This document shows positions 12,886 to 21,870 of a stretch of DNA of 64,000 bases, piece after piece. The notes beneath the pieces were generated by a model, which was not told the DNA's origin, did no database searches, and saw nothing but the letters and a program-made list of their open reading frames with translations. The DNA lies in the NCBI GenBank assembly GCA_001897355.1, contig MKST01000011.1, positions 816,600 through 880,599 of the forward strand, written 5' to 3'. This stretch comes from Solirubrobacterales bacterium 67-14. Its GTDB lineage: Bacteria > Actinomycetota > Thermoleophilia > Solirubrobacterales > 70-9. Made by a program: the position numbers and the translations under genes. Numbering within the stretch: position 1 is the stretch's first letter; each line of letters starts with the position of its first letter.

Positions 12886-12999
12886 TTAACCCTGCCTCTG
12901 CTTGTGTCGCGGGTTCTCACAGATCACCAGGACGCGTCCGCGCCGGCGAATAATCTTGCACTTCTCACACATCGGTTTTACCGAGGCTCGGACCTTCAT
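12886..12999 (-). CDS. rpmJ: 50S ribosomal protein L36
   Basis: A 37-residue zinc-ribbon ribosomal protein beginning [15 protein letters not shown], with the C-x2-C-x12-C-x4-H zinc ligands. The open frame continues about 170 bp upstream, but that sequence does not resemble any part of L36, and the ATG at 12999 has an AAAGGA Shine-Dalgarno about 11 nt upstream. infA normally precedes rpmJ in Actinobacteria; here the upstream region instead holds a promoter and inserted sequence. Confidence 0.97.
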   Translation of the reverse strand: MKVRASVKPMCEKCKIIRRRGRVLVICENPRHKQRQG

Positions 13000-13066
13000 C
13001 GTCCAGTCATTCCTTTGGAAGAGATGTCCCGCAAGTCCCAGTAAACGGACTCCGGGCGTGAAAAAT

Positions 13067-13095
13067 CGGCCAATTTTGGCCGAGTAGGAACAATA
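13067..13095 (-). promoter_or_regulatory. Alpha-operon promoter with 5' hairpin
   Basis: On the minus strand an extended -10 (TGC followed by TATTGT, 13090-13095) lies about 90 bp upstream of rpmJ. The -35 is poor. The predicted start is near 13083, and the palindrome CGGCCAATTTTGGCCG (13067-13082) falls right there, so the mRNA would begin with a stable hairpin. The same -10 form occurs before rpoB, and closely related forms occur before fusA and tuf. Confidence 0.5.
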
Positions 13096-13265
13096 GCAGG
13101 CTCCCCGCCAAAGGGCATCGCCACGATGCTCAGCGGGGACCAAATCCGCCGAAGTCGGAAAAGTTGGCAATTATTGCCACATTTCGCGACCTCGCGACGT
13201 CATCCCTGTCCTCTGGCCTCCTCCAGCCTCTGCGAGGTGATCGGCCTGGAGTGGGATGATGTCGG
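13096..13265. other. Intergenic stretch without a convincing gene
   Basis: Between the rpmJ promoter and the small open frame at 13266 no conserved protein is visible in any frame, and no infA-like sequence is present. One perfect short palindrome, TGGCAATTATTGCCA, lies at 13165-13179 and could be an operator or a hairpin. Confidence 0.4.
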
Positions 13266-13451
13266 TCATGCCTCACCAGCCCGACGTACCGCCAGAGCCG
13301 TGAACTCGCGACTGAGCACGATTGCCTCTTCCATCAGCTGCCCCGGAGTCTTCGAGCGATAGTCTCGGCGCAAGGCATCCCGCTCTGTGCGCCGGCCCGG
13401 CGACCAGTTTTCTTTGCCCTTCACTTCCACGAACAAAGCGGAGTGGGTCAC
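13266..13451 (-). CDS. Small hypothetical protein, possibly a gene remnant
   Basis: A 61-codon open frame beginning at a GTG (13451) without a clear Shine-Dalgarno. The C-terminal part (SKTPGQLMEEAIVLSREFTA) looks like a natural amphipathic helix rather than a shadow frame. The frame stays open upstream to a stop at 13527 and runs straight through the 45-bp element at 13465-13509, so this may be the 3' end of a decayed gene cut by the insertion. No family is recognised. Confidence 0.3.
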   Translation of the reverse strand: MTHSALFVEVKGKENWSPGRRTERDALRRDYRSKTPGQLMEEAIVLSREFTALAVRRAGEA

Positions 13452-13464
13452 TTCGCCAAGTCAA

Positions 13465-13509
13465 TGAGATTGACGTTGCTGCCATATAGCGCACCAAACT
13501 CGTATCTCA
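13465..13509 (+). repeat. 45-bp palindromic element, copy D
   Basis: One of five 45-bp intergenic elements. It keeps the core GCCATATAGCGC. Against the copy at 52573 it matches 32 of 45 positions. Its outer stem carries a compensatory change (G-C to A-T at positions 5 and 41), which supports hairpin formation. It lies 25 bp past the stop of the 1621-residue secreted protein and is in the same orientation as copy E on the other side of that gene. Confidence 0.7.
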
Positions 13510-13533
13510 GTGCGGTCGGGCAAGGCTAGGAGG

Positions 13534-16500
13534 TCAACGCCGCGCGGTGACAGGTACCTTGCGAGAAACCTTCTGATTGCCGACGGTCAGCTGGATTCGC
13601 AGTTTGGTCTTGCGGGTTCCCTTCTTCACCTTGCGAACCCGGAGCGGCAGCTTGACGGTGGTCTCTTGACCCGGCGCCAACGCCTTCACCGGCCGGCATG
13701 GCACCTTGCGGGCCAGCCGCTTCGGGTCGTTCAGGCAGAGCTTGCCGGCTTGGCTTGGGGCTTCGCCGAAGTTTCTGATCGTCACCTTGATCAACTTGGG
13801 CTTCTGACCCTTGAGGGTCAGCCGGGCCGGCTTGGCCTGGATCGCGAGGCGAGACGATCCGGGGCTGGGCGCGGCCTTGCCAGCGCCCGACAGGCTGCTA
13901 CGACGGGTCGTCAGCCCATCACCTTCGATCACGAGCTCGGCCTTCTTCTCGCCCACGGATCCAGGAGTGAACACGACGCTGAAACTGCAGGCCGCCGCGG
14001 GGGTGAGCGGCTTGGCCACACAGGACTCCGAATCGGCCAGCTCGAACTCGGCGCGGTCGGACCCCGTGAGACCGATCGAGCCGACCGTGGCCGTGTCCGA
14101 ACCGCTTGAGGTGACTACGAACGCCCGGGATGCCGTGGTACCCGTTTCGACCTGACCGAAGTGATGAATGCCCGGGTTGAGGCTGATCTCCTTGATCAGA
14201 ATCACCGGGGGTTCGAGGCCGGTGCCGGCGAGCGACGCCTGCTTCGGGGCGAGACCCTCGGCGGCCACGGTCAGGGTCGCCTGACGTGGGCCGGTCGCTC
14301 CAGGTGTAAAGGTCACGCTAATCTCGCATTCGTCGCCCGAGGCCATCTCGGCCAGGCAGGCGCTCTGACCGGAGAGGCTGAAGTCGCCGGCGGCGGCACC
14401 GGTTACGGCGATCGAGTCGATGTGAGCCGGGGCATCGCCGGTCGAGTAGATGCGGAACGTCTCGGCCGCCGAGGTGACCCCGAGGACGGTGACTGGGAAG
14501 GCCTTCTCGCTCGGGTCGAGCTCGATCTCCGGGTTGGGATCAGGATCCGGGTCGTCCTGAGCCTGGCCTGTGCCAGAGAGCGACGACGTGCGGTCGCTTG
14601 TTCCCTGGGTCGTGACCCGCAGGGTCGCGGAACGAGCGCCCACCGCCGAAGGTGAGAAGGTGACCGTCACCTGGCAGTTCCCACCCACCGGGATGTTTGC
14701 GTCCACGCATGAGCCGGCATCGGTCACCGTGAAGTCGCCGGGGTGGGTTCCGGCCACGGCGATCGAGGTGATCTTCGCGGTCGCTTCCCCGTTCGAACTG
14801 ATGGTGAATGTAGCCGGCTCGCTTGCGCGTCCGACCGTAACCCCCGGGAAAACGTGGGTGGAGGGTGTGAGGCTGACTTCAACAGTCGGATCTGGCTCGG
14901 ATGGCGTCTGGCCGGTGCCGAATATCGAAGTCGACTTCGCGGTCAGGCCTTCAGCCTCGACTCGCACGGTTGCCGATCGCTGGCCCGTGGCGGTGGGGGT
15001 GAAGAGAACCTGAAACTGGCAGGTCTGGTTCGGGTCGATCTCGACTCGGCATTGGTCCGCGCCGGCCACCGAAAAGTCGGCGGCCGCGGTTCCCGCGATC
15101 GAGATCGAACCGATCATGACCGGGGCGTTGCCGGTCGACTTGACGGTGAAGGCCTTGGGGGCGGACGTCTGTCCAATCTGGGTCGCGGCGAAACCGACCA
15201 ACGGCGTTGGGCTCAGCGTGAATGCCGGGACCAGCGGTTCGGCGACGGCGAACTGCCTGGTGGCGACCTCACTTTCGTTGCCGGCCCTGTCGATCGCCTT
15301 CACCGCGAAGGTGTGCTGACCGGGAGCGAGATCCGACTCGGGGGCCGATAGCGATTCGCATTCTTCGAAGGCCGCACCGTCGAACCGGCAGAAAGTGGCC
15401 TCTGGATTGCTGTCTTCCACCTCGAAGCTGAACTGGGGGCGAGTCTCGCTGGTCGCTCCTTCCGGACCGCCGGTGATCGTGACCACCGGGGCGACCGAGT
15501 CGACAGTCAGCACCCTGGTCGCCCAGTCACCGGTGTTCCCTGCCTGATCGGTGGCCCGGACGCGGATCAGATGCTGGCCCTCGGTGAGCTCGACTGCCTC
15601 CGACTGGCTGTACGAGGTCCAAGTCGAGTCACCATCGAGCTCAGTCTCGAAGGTGACACCACCCGTTTCCACGCTGGCCTCACGGGTGACCGTCACGACC
15701 GTCTCGGGGGTGACGGGACCGCCGACATCGAGCGAGGTGATGGTGGGTGCGGACTGGTCGACGGTGATCACCGTCTGGGCGTGATCGGTCCCGGCGATTC
15801 CGTCGCGGACCGAGCGGGCGATGATCAGATGCTCGCCTTCCTGCAGGTTCTCCAGCTCGATCCTGGAACGGCCGAGCAGCGGGGTGACCTGCTCCGGCTC
15901 CTCGGCTTCCAGCCAGGTTTCCCCTTCGTCGAGCGAAACTTCGACCCGATCTAGGTGCCGACCGATCGATTCGATCACGAAAGTGGCTTCGTTCAGCTTG
16001 GTGTATGGACCGTCCTCGGGACCGATCCAGGTCGATTTGGGCTCGATCTGATCGACATCGAACTCGACTTCGCCGAGCGCTTCGACGGAGGTGACCGGGG
16101 TTCCGTCGGGGAGGGTGACCGTCAGTGAGTCCACGGAGATCGTCCTATCGGCTTCGGCCAGATCCTCGGCGGGGATCTCGAAGCTGATCTCGCCCGCGCC
16201 TTCGGCCAGGTCCTTGCGGCTGGAAAAGCTGCCGGCATCAACCGAGCCGCCTTCCGAGGTCAGCTTGGCCGAGGCCAGCACCTCCAGGGGCCGGGCGGCT
16301 TCGACCGGCACCGAGAGGGTCACCGACGAAGCAGCTTCCTCGATCTCTTCGATCCGGGGCGTGCCGGAAACGGTTACCGCGGGGTCCTCCACCGACACAT
16401 ATAGGGAGGCGAGTTGGTCACCCTTTTCGGCGAATCCAAGCCATTGGCCGGAGCCCAGCTCCAGGGTTCCGGTGAACGTCCCGTCCCCGGCGGCCTGGTC

Positions 16501-18399
16501 GGCTCCGTTGCCGTTGTCGTTCAGGTTTCCGGTGACCTCTTCCTGGTCGACCGAACGGGACACCCTGACCTGGATCGTGCCGCCACCTACCGGCGAGGCG
16601 ACGCTGACAGTCACCGGACCAGAAGCGACCGGTGTCTCAGGGGCCAACTGTTGGAATGCGTCTTCGTCTCCGGAGTCGAGCGTCTGCATGCTCTTGGCGG
16701 ACTTCGCCGCAACCTTTGAGGCCGACCCTCCGGAGCCCTTCCCGGGGGTGGTCAGCATCTTCTCCGCCTTGTCGGCGATCTCGGTCAATGCCTTTGAGTC
16801 GTTGACGATCGACTTCCGGCTCGGGTCACCGTCACTGTTGTGGTGGCGACCATCGCCCCAGCTTCCGTACTTCTGGCAGGAACCGGTGACAGCAGGCACA
16901 CTCATGAAGGTCGTCCATACACCCGGCGTCGCGCAGGCGCTGACCGTCGAAACAGTGCCATCTCCATCGGTCGGGAGATTCCCGCTGATCACCGTCAACG
17001 GAGACGTCAACACCGAGGGGGTCGCGTGGCCACTTCCGGCAAAGGTGTGCAACTCTCGCGCCTGCTTGCGATTGGCATCTGAGTTCAGGTCGCGCATACC
17101 GAACCAGCTGCTCATGCGGGCCCAGGCACGTGCTTGGGCGAGTCCTCCGCTGACCACCTCACCGTCGAGGTACGTCTCCCCACCTAGGTGAGGAGTGGCC
17201 ACCGTGGTAACGCCGACAACCTTGGGCCCACCATCCATTCGCGGCAATGAGAGACGCGCGAGCAGCCCACCCATGGAGTGGCCGATGATCGCGACGTTCT
17301 TGATGTCGCGATGAGCTTCGAGCCATTTCAACCACTTCGCGACATACCGAGCTTCTGAGACCGGATCATTGACCGACGAGATCTGACGGATCGCCCCGTC
17401 GACTGAACTGGGGTCCTTCGCAGCTTGGGTCGGAAGCTGGACAACCCGGATTCCGTCCCTCACCAAGCGCTGATAGAGAAGCCCGAAGGCCTGCCCCTCC
17501 TCGTATTGGAGCACGGTCCCGAAATCGTCTTTCCGTGCCTCACCGTCACAGGCGTCTGGATAGACAGAGCAGAGAGACCCTGGCTGACCGATCTCAGCTA
17601 GAGAATCCAAGAACTTGGCGTTCGACTTCAAGCCTTGCAGCAACACCACTGCGCTAGTTGGCGGCATGATACCGATCGGAACTGTTGTTGGATAATACTC
17701 TGCGCTGAGGTCGACATCGAAATAGGATCTCCCTCGTCCTGGCAACCCAAGCACCGTGTTGTACGTCTCGTCCATTGACATGCCCAATAGACCAACGCAA
17801 CCTTGAATCGGTGGAAATTCGACGTCATCATCGACCAGGCGCCCTTTTCCTTGCTGATCTATCTGCCTTCCCGAGAATCCGTGAGATCCATTGTTGGTAG
17901 ATAGGCCAAGCTCGATCGGATCGACTAGTGAACCAATCCAGCAATTGTCGCCTACATCCAGCATAGAAGATCCAGATAGCTTCGAGATCCGGATCATAAC
18001 CCTCATGTTCAGACTGAAGCTACCGTTCAGTTGATTATAGACTCCAGTAACAACTGAATTTGGCAAGGGAACGACGTCCATACCTATCACGCCGTGTACA
18101 TTTCCGATGGTAGGAATATCTACATCCACCGGACTCTCGATACGTTGGATAGAGAGCGCCTCCGCATCTACGGTGAATGTACCTGGGAAGCCACCTCCTA
18201 CTCCCAGCGCCCAAGGTGAAGTTGGTTCTGACGCATAAGGCGGGAAACCTTCAGCCGTTGACGATGGGAAGTCGAGACCCTGTGTGGGTCCCGATATGGT
18301 GGCAGACCTCGCTGGGCCCGCGGCAGCCAAAAAGACAGTCGAGATGCCAACCACGCTCAGCGCAGTGCGGAGGACTGATGACAAGGACTCAATGGTCAT
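13534..18399 (-). CDS. Large secreted lipase-like protein with choice-of-anchor-D repeats
   Basis: A 1621-residue exported protein. Order of parts: signal peptide (1-33, cleavage after PARS), an unrecognised domain (about 35-240), an alpha/beta-hydrolase or triacylglycerol-lipase-like domain (about 245-550) with the nucleophile elbow GHSMGG near 371-376, a beta-sandwich region, Ig-like repeats with the ATFCRFDG and HTFAVKAIDRAGN pattern, four choice-of-anchor-D (ASPM/SPD-2/Hydin-like) repeats of about 105 residues (about 1050-1500), and a basic C-terminal module ending VTARR. The catalytic Asp and His were not assigned with certainty. The first 800 bp (17600-18399) are visibly poorer in GC than the rest. 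It interrupts the spc-alpha cluster between map and rpmJ and is bracketed by two 45-bp elements. Confidence 0.8.
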   Translation of the reverse strand: MTIESLSSVLRTALSVVGISTVFLAAAGPARSATISGPTQGLDFPSSTAEGFPPYASEPTSPWALGVGGGFPGTFTVDAEALSIQRIESPVDVDIPTIGNVHGVIGMDVVPLPNSVVTGVYNQLNGSFSLNMRVMIRISKLSGSSMLDVGDNCWIGSLVDPIELGLSTNNGSHGFSGRQIDQQGKGRLVDDDVEFPPIQGCVGLLGMSMDETYNTVLGLPGRGRSYFDVDLSAEYYPTTVPIGIMPPTSAVVLLQGLKSNAKFLDSLAEIGQPGSLCSVYPDACDGEARKDDFGTVLQYEEGQAFGLLYQRLVRDGIRVVQLPTQAAKDPSSVDGAIRQISSVNDPVSEARYVAKWLKWLEAHRDIKNVAIIGHSMGGLLARLSLPRMDGGPKVVGVTTVATPHLGGETYLDGEVVSGGLAQARAWARMSSWFGMRDLNSDANRKQARELHTFAGSGHATPSVLTSPLTVISGNLPTDGDGTVSTVSACATPGVWTTFMSVPAVTGSCQKYGSWGDGRHHNSDGDPSRKSIVNDSKALTEIADKAEKMLTTPGKGSGGSASKVAAKSAKSMQTLDSGDEDAFQQLAPETPVASGPVTVSVASPVGGGTIQVRVSRSVDQEEVTGNLNDNGNGADQAAGDGTFTGTLELGSGQWLGFAEKGDQLASLYVSVEDPAVTVSGTPRIEEIEEAASSVTLSVPVEAARPLEVLASAKLTSEGGSVDAGSFSSRKDLAEGAGEISFEIPAEDLAEADRTISVDSLTVTLPDGTPVTSVEALGEVEFDVDQIEPKSTWIGPEDGPYTKLNEATFVIESIGRHLDRVEVSLDEGETWLEAEEPEQVTPLLGRSRIELENLQEGEHLIIARSVRDGIAGTDHAQTVITVDQSAPTITSLDVGGPVTPETVVTVTREASVETGGVTFETELDGDSTWTSYSQSEAVELTEGQHLIRVRATDQAGNTGDWATRVLTVDSVAPVVTITGGPEGATSETRPQFSFEVEDSNPEATFCRFDGAAFEECESLSAPESDLAPGQHTFAVKAIDRAGNESEVATRQFAVAEPLVPAFTLSPTPLVGFAATQIGQTSAPKAFTVKSTGNAPVMIGSISIAGTAAADFSVAGADQCRVEIDPNQTCQFQVLFTPTATGQRSATVRVEAEGLTAKSTSIFGTGQTPSEPDPTVEVSLTPSTHVFPGVTVGRASEPATFTISSNGEATAKITSIAVAGTHPGDFTVTDAGSCVDANIPVGGNCQVTVTFSPSAVGARSATLRVTTQGTSDRTSSLSGTGQAQDDPDPDPNPEIELDPSEKAFPVTVLGVTSAAETFRIYSTGDAPAHIDSIAVTGAAAGDFSLSGQSACLAEMASGDECEISVTFTPGATGPRQATLTVAAEGLAPKQASLAGTGLEPPVILIKEISLNPGIHHFGQVETGTTASRAFVVTSSGSDTATVGSIGLTGSDRAEFELADSESCVAKPLTPAAACSFSVVFTPGSVGEKKAELVIEGDGLTTRRSSLSGAGKAAPSPGSSRLAIQAKPARLTLKGQKPKLIKVTIRNFGEAPSQAGKLCLNDPKRLARKVPCRPVKALAPGQETTVKLPLRVRKVKKGTRKTKLRIQLTVGNQKVSRKVPVTARR

Positions 18400-18585
18400 G
18401 GATGCAGGCTCAGACGAGTTGAGCGGTATCCCGGGATTGAATCAGAAAACCGAGGCCTCGAAACGGGAGAGTGACGATCGCCGAGAGCCAATTGCGCGAT
18501 AGCCAACACCCAAGGACACATCCGAGCCCGCAGCAATGCCCGCCAACGGGTCAAATGTGCTGAACACCTCGGCCCTTCTATCTCG

Positions 18586-18630
18586 TGAAGTTGAAGGAAA
18601 CGCCACATAGGGCCCCAAACTTCAACCTCA
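18586..18630 (+). repeat. 45-bp palindromic element, copy E
   Basis: A member of the 45-bp family matching 34 of 45 positions with the copy at 52573. The core is changed at two positions (GCCACATAGGGC). It shares the CCAAACT stretch with copy D, suggesting the two belong to one subfamily. It lies upstream of the 1621-residue secreted protein and 6 bp from the map stop. The rest of 18400-18585 shows no gene. Confidence 0.7.
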
Positions 18631-18636
18631 TTGAGC

Positions 18637-19392
18637 TCAGTCTCGGTCCCAGGGAGTGAGGATGCGAGGGCCGTCAGCCGTGGCGGCGACCGTGTACTCG
18701 AAATGGGCGGCCATGGAGCCGTCTTCTGAGTAGACGGACCAGCCGTCGTCGTCCATGTAGACGTGGGGGCCGCCGACGTTGACCATAGGCTCGATCGCGA
18801 AGACCATGCCCTCCTCGATCTCCGGGCCGCGACCGGCGGTGCCGTAGTTCGGGATCTGCGGTTCCTCGTGCATGTCCTGGCCGACCCCGTGACCGACCAG
18901 GGTGCGGATGATCGAGAAACCGTTCGCCTCGACGTGCGACTGGACCGCGTGCCCGATGTCCCCCACCCGGTTGCCCGGCACCATCTGGGCGGCGGCGAGG
19001 TCGAGCGACTCCTTGGTCACGGTGAGCAGCTTCTGCGTCGTTTCGTCGATCGGGCCGACCGGGATCGTCGAGGCGCCGTCGGCGACCCAGCCGTCGAGGG
19101 TGACCCCGATGTCGATCGAGATGATGTCGCCCTTTTCGAGCGTGTAGGGACCGGGGATGCCGTGGACGACCATCGAGTTCGGCGAAGCGCAGATCGAGCC
19201 GGGGAAGCCGCGGAAGCCCTTGAAGGTCGGAACCCCGCCCTGGGAGCGGATGAACTTCTCGGCTGCCTCGTCGAGGTCGGCCGTGGTCACGCCGGGCCGG
19301 ACCTTCGAGGTCAGCATCTTCATGCAGCGGGCGTGGACGGCACCCGCAGCTGCCATCTTCTCGATCTGATCGTCCGTCTTGCGGATGATCAT
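18637..19392 (-). CDS. map: Methionine aminopeptidase, type I
   Basis: Removes N-terminal methionine from new proteins. The five metal ligands are visible: two Asp in SIDIGVTLDGWVADGAST, His in GHGVGQDMHEEP, Glu in FAIEPMV and Glu in HFEYTVAAT. At 251 residues it is a compact type I enzyme. It lies 10 bp after adk and is the last gene of the spc run; infA, the usual next gene, is replaced by an insertion. Confidence 0.97.
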   Translation of the reverse strand: MIIRKTDDQIEKMAAAGAVHARCMKMLTSKVRPGVTTADLDEAAEKFIRSQGGVPTFKGFRGFPGSICASPNSMVVHGIPGPYTLEKGDIISIDIGVTLDGWVADGASTIPVGPIDETTQKLLTVTKESLDLAAAQMVPGNRVGDIGHAVQSHVEANGFSIIRTLVGHGVGQDMHEEPQIPNYGTAGRGPEIEEGMVFAIEPMVNVGGPHVYMDDDGWSVYSEDGSMAAHFEYTVAATADGPRILTPWDRD

Positions 19393-19402
19393 CGGATTGG
19401 GG

Positions 19403-20077
19403 TCAGCTGCCTTCTTCGAGGCTGAGGGTCGAGACCAGGGTGCGGATCTTCTCGCTGACGCGATCCGGGTCGTCGGCGCCCTCGACCTGGTTGAGCAGGC
19501 CCTGCTTCTTGTAGTAGTCGACCAGCGGAGCGGTCTTCTCCTGGTACTGCTCGAGCCGGTGACGGACCACTTCGGGCTTGTCGTCGTCGCGGATGTAAAG
19601 CTCGGAGCCGTCCACGTCGCAAACCCCTTCCCGCTCCGGCGGGTTGTGCTCGACGTGGTAGACGTGCCCCTTTTCCTGGCACACGCGGCGCCCGGAGAGG
19701 CGGCTGACGATCTCGTCGTCGTCGACGTCGATCAGGATCACCGCGGTGAGTTGCCGGCCGAGCTTCTCCAGTTCGGCGTCGAGCGCCTCGGCCTGGATCA
19801 CGGTGCGGGGAAAGCCGTCGAGGATGAATCCGTGGTCGGCCTCACCGGACTCGAGCCGCTCGGCGATGATCCCGATGATCACCTCGTCCGGAACCAGGTC
19901 GCCCCGGTCCATGAACTCCTTCGCGGCCCTGCCGACCTCGGTGCCTTCCTTGACCGCGGCCCGGAGGATGTCACCGGTCGCGTAGTACGGGTACTCGAGG
20001 TCCTCCTGCAGGCGCTCGCCCTGGGTGCCCTTGCCGCTCCCGGGGGGCCCGAGCAGGATGAGGTTGAGTTCTGCCAT
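19403..20077 (-). CDS. adk: Adenylate kinase
   Basis: Interconverts ATP + AMP and 2 ADP. The P-loop is GPPGSGKGTQ near the N-terminus, and DGFPRT marks the AMP-binding region. The LID is the long form but keeps only part of the zinc-binding pattern (CQEKGH then EGVCDVDG), so one classical Cys pair is incomplete. Length 224 residues. It lies 21 bp after secY. Confidence 0.97.
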   Translation of the reverse strand: MAELNLILLGPPGSGKGTQGERLQEDLEYPYYATGDILRAAVKEGTEVGRAAKEFMDRGDLVPDEVIIGIIAERLESGEADHGFILDGFPRTVIQAEALDAELEKLGRQLTAVILIDVDDDEIVSRLSGRRVCQEKGHVYHVEHNPPEREGVCDVDGSELYIRDDDKPEVVRHRLEQYQEKTAPLVDYYKKQGLLNQVEGADDPDRVSEKIRTLVSTLSLEEGS

Positions 20078-20098
20078 TGCGTGAGAACCCGGTGCTTC

Positions 20099-21370
20099 CT
20101 ATTTCAGGAAGCCCTCGTAATTGCGCATCATCAGCTGCGCCTCGAGCTGCTTGACCGTGTCCAGCGCGACGCCGACGACGATCAGGATCGAGGTGCCGCC
20201 GAAGAACAGCCCGCCGCTGCCGACGTTGTTGAAGAAGATCGTCGGGAACGCGGCCACGGCAGCCAGGTAGATCGCGCCGGGGAAGGTCAGGCGCGAGAGC
20301 ACGCGGTCCAGGTACTCGGCGGTGGGCCGGCCCGGGCGCACGCCCGGGATGAACCCGCCGTACTTCTTCAGGTTGTCTGCCTGGTCCACCGGATTGAAGG
20401 TGACCGCGGTGTAGAAGTAGGTGAAGATGATGATGAAGAAACACTCGCCGACCACGTAGGCCCAGCTCGAGGGACTGAGGAAAGACGCGAAGTCCTGGGC
20501 GGCCGGGGTGTTGATGAGCTGACCGATGGTCGGCGGCAGCGCCATGATCGAGGCGGCGAAGATGACCGGGATGACGCCGGCCATGTTGACCCGCAGCGGC
20601 AGGTAGGTGGACCCGCCGGAGGTCATCTTGCGACCGACCACGCGCTTCGCGTACTGGACGGGAATCCGCCGCTGGCCTTCCTGGACGTAGACGATTGCGA
20701 CGATCACGCCGAGCACGATGAACGGCAGCATCACGACGAAAACCTGGTCCGGGTTGTTCCACCAGGTCTGGATGCCAGGCAGCACGCCGGAGACGATCGA
20801 GGCGAAGATCAGCAGCGAGATGCCGTTGCCGATCCCGCGCTGGGTGATCAGCTCGCCGATCCACATCAGCAGGGTCGAGCCCGCGGTCAGGCAGATCACG
20901 ATCAGCAGCACGTTGCCGAAGTTCATGTTCGAGACGACGCTGGTGCCGCCGGTCGAGAGCGAGTTGAAGAGGAAGACGTAGGCGAAGGACTGCATCGCCG
21001 AAAGCCCGACCGTGAGGTAGCGGGTGTACTGCGTGATCTTCTGCTGGCCGACCTCGCCCTCCTTCTGGAGCTTCTCCAGCGAGGGCATGACCACGGTCAG
21101 GAGCTGCAGGATGATCGAGGCCGTGATGTAGGGCATGATGCCCAGCGCGAACAGCGAAAGCCGCGAAAGCGAACCGCCCGAGAACAGGTTCAGGAACCCG
21201 AGGATGTTCGAGCCGGTGAGCTGTGACTCAAGCTCCTTGACGGCGTCGACGTCGATGCCCGGGGCCGGGATGTAGGCGCCCAGCCGGTACAGAGCCAGCA
21301 TCGCCGCCATGAAGAGGAGCTTGCGGCGGATCTCCGGTACGGAGAAGGCTTTCGCGATCGTCGCCAGCAT
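20099..21370 (-). CDS. secY: Protein translocase subunit SecY
   Basis: The channel of the Sec translocase. Ten membrane segments fit the 423 residues. Recognisable segments are MLALYRLGAYIPAPGID near the N-terminus and GMPF-like loop regions; the C-terminus ends MMRNYEGFLK. The start overlaps the rplO stop by one base (TGATG). It is part of the spc operon; its partner SecE is encoded at 59388. Confidence 0.97.
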   Translation of the reverse strand: MLATIAKAFSVPEIRRKLLFMAAMLALYRLGAYIPAPGIDVDAVKELESQLTGSNILGFLNLFSGGSLSRLSLFALGIMPYITASIILQLLTVVMPSLEKLQKEGEVGQQKITQYTRYLTVGLSAMQSFAYVFLFNSLSTGGTSVVSNMNFGNVLLIVICLTAGSTLLMWIGELITQRGIGNGISLLIFASIVSGVLPGIQTWWNNPDQVFVVMLPFIVLGVIVAIVYVQEGQRRIPVQYAKRVVGRKMTSGGSTYLPLRVNMAGVIPVIFAASIMALPPTIGQLINTPAAQDFASFLSPSSWAYVVGECFFIIIFTYFYTAVTFNPVDQADNLKKYGGFIPGVRPGRPTAEYLDRVLSRLTFPGAIYLAAVAAFPTIFFNNVGSGGLFFGGTSILIVVGVALDTVKQLEAQLMMRNYEGFLK

Positions 21371-21870
21371 CAGTCAATCAGCTCGCAGCTTCCGCCGGCG
21401 GCCTCGATCTTCTCCTTGGCGGCAGCCGAAAAGCCATGTGCCTTGACGGTCAGGCTCTTGCTGATCTCACCGCGGGCGAGGATCTTGACCGGATCCTTGC
21501 GGGTCGCGAGACCGGCAGCCTTGAGCGACTCCGGGGTGACCTCGGCGCCGGACTCGAAGCGATCCTCGAGATCGCTCAGGTTGACCGGCTGGGTCGCGGT
21601 CCGGAAGTTCTCGAAAGGCATCGACTTCTTCATGTGCGGGCCGCGCAGCTTGCGCATCCGCATGTGGATCGGAGTCTGGCCACCTTCGAGGTTGACCTTG
21701 CGCTTGTTGCCGGAACGCTGCCCCTGGCCGCCGTGTCCGCGGCCGGAAGTCTTGCCGGTGCCCGAACCGGGTCCGCGGCCGACCCGCTTCTTGGGACGGC
21801 GCGAGCCGGGCTTGGGGCTCAGGTTGTGAAGGCCGATTTCTTCTTCGCGGCTTTCCTGCTTGTCAGCCAT
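21370..21870 (-). CDS. rplO: 50S ribosomal protein L15
   Basis: Early assembly protein of the large subunit. The family signature HNLSPKPGSRRPKKRVGRG and the GRGHGGQGQRSG stretch are present. At 166 residues it carries a slightly longer N-terminus than usual. One-base overlaps link it to rpmD and secY. Confidence 0.98.
   Translation of the reverse strand: MADKQESREEEIGLHNLSPKPGSRRPKKRVGRGPGSGTGKTSGRGHGGQGQRSGNKRKVNLEGGQTPIHMRMRKLRGPHMKKSMPFENFRTATQPVNLSDLEDRFESGAEVTPESLKAAGLATRKDPVKILARGEISKSLTVKAHGFSAAAKEKIEAAGGSCELID

Noticed and set aside
12886..13170. A 94-residue version of L36
   Set aside because: Residues before MKVRASVKP do not match the family; a normal ATG and Shine-Dalgarno exist at 12999.
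13465..18630. A conventional insertion sequence or transposon bounded by D and E
   Set aside because: There is no transposase or integrase in the interval, and no target-site duplication is visible.
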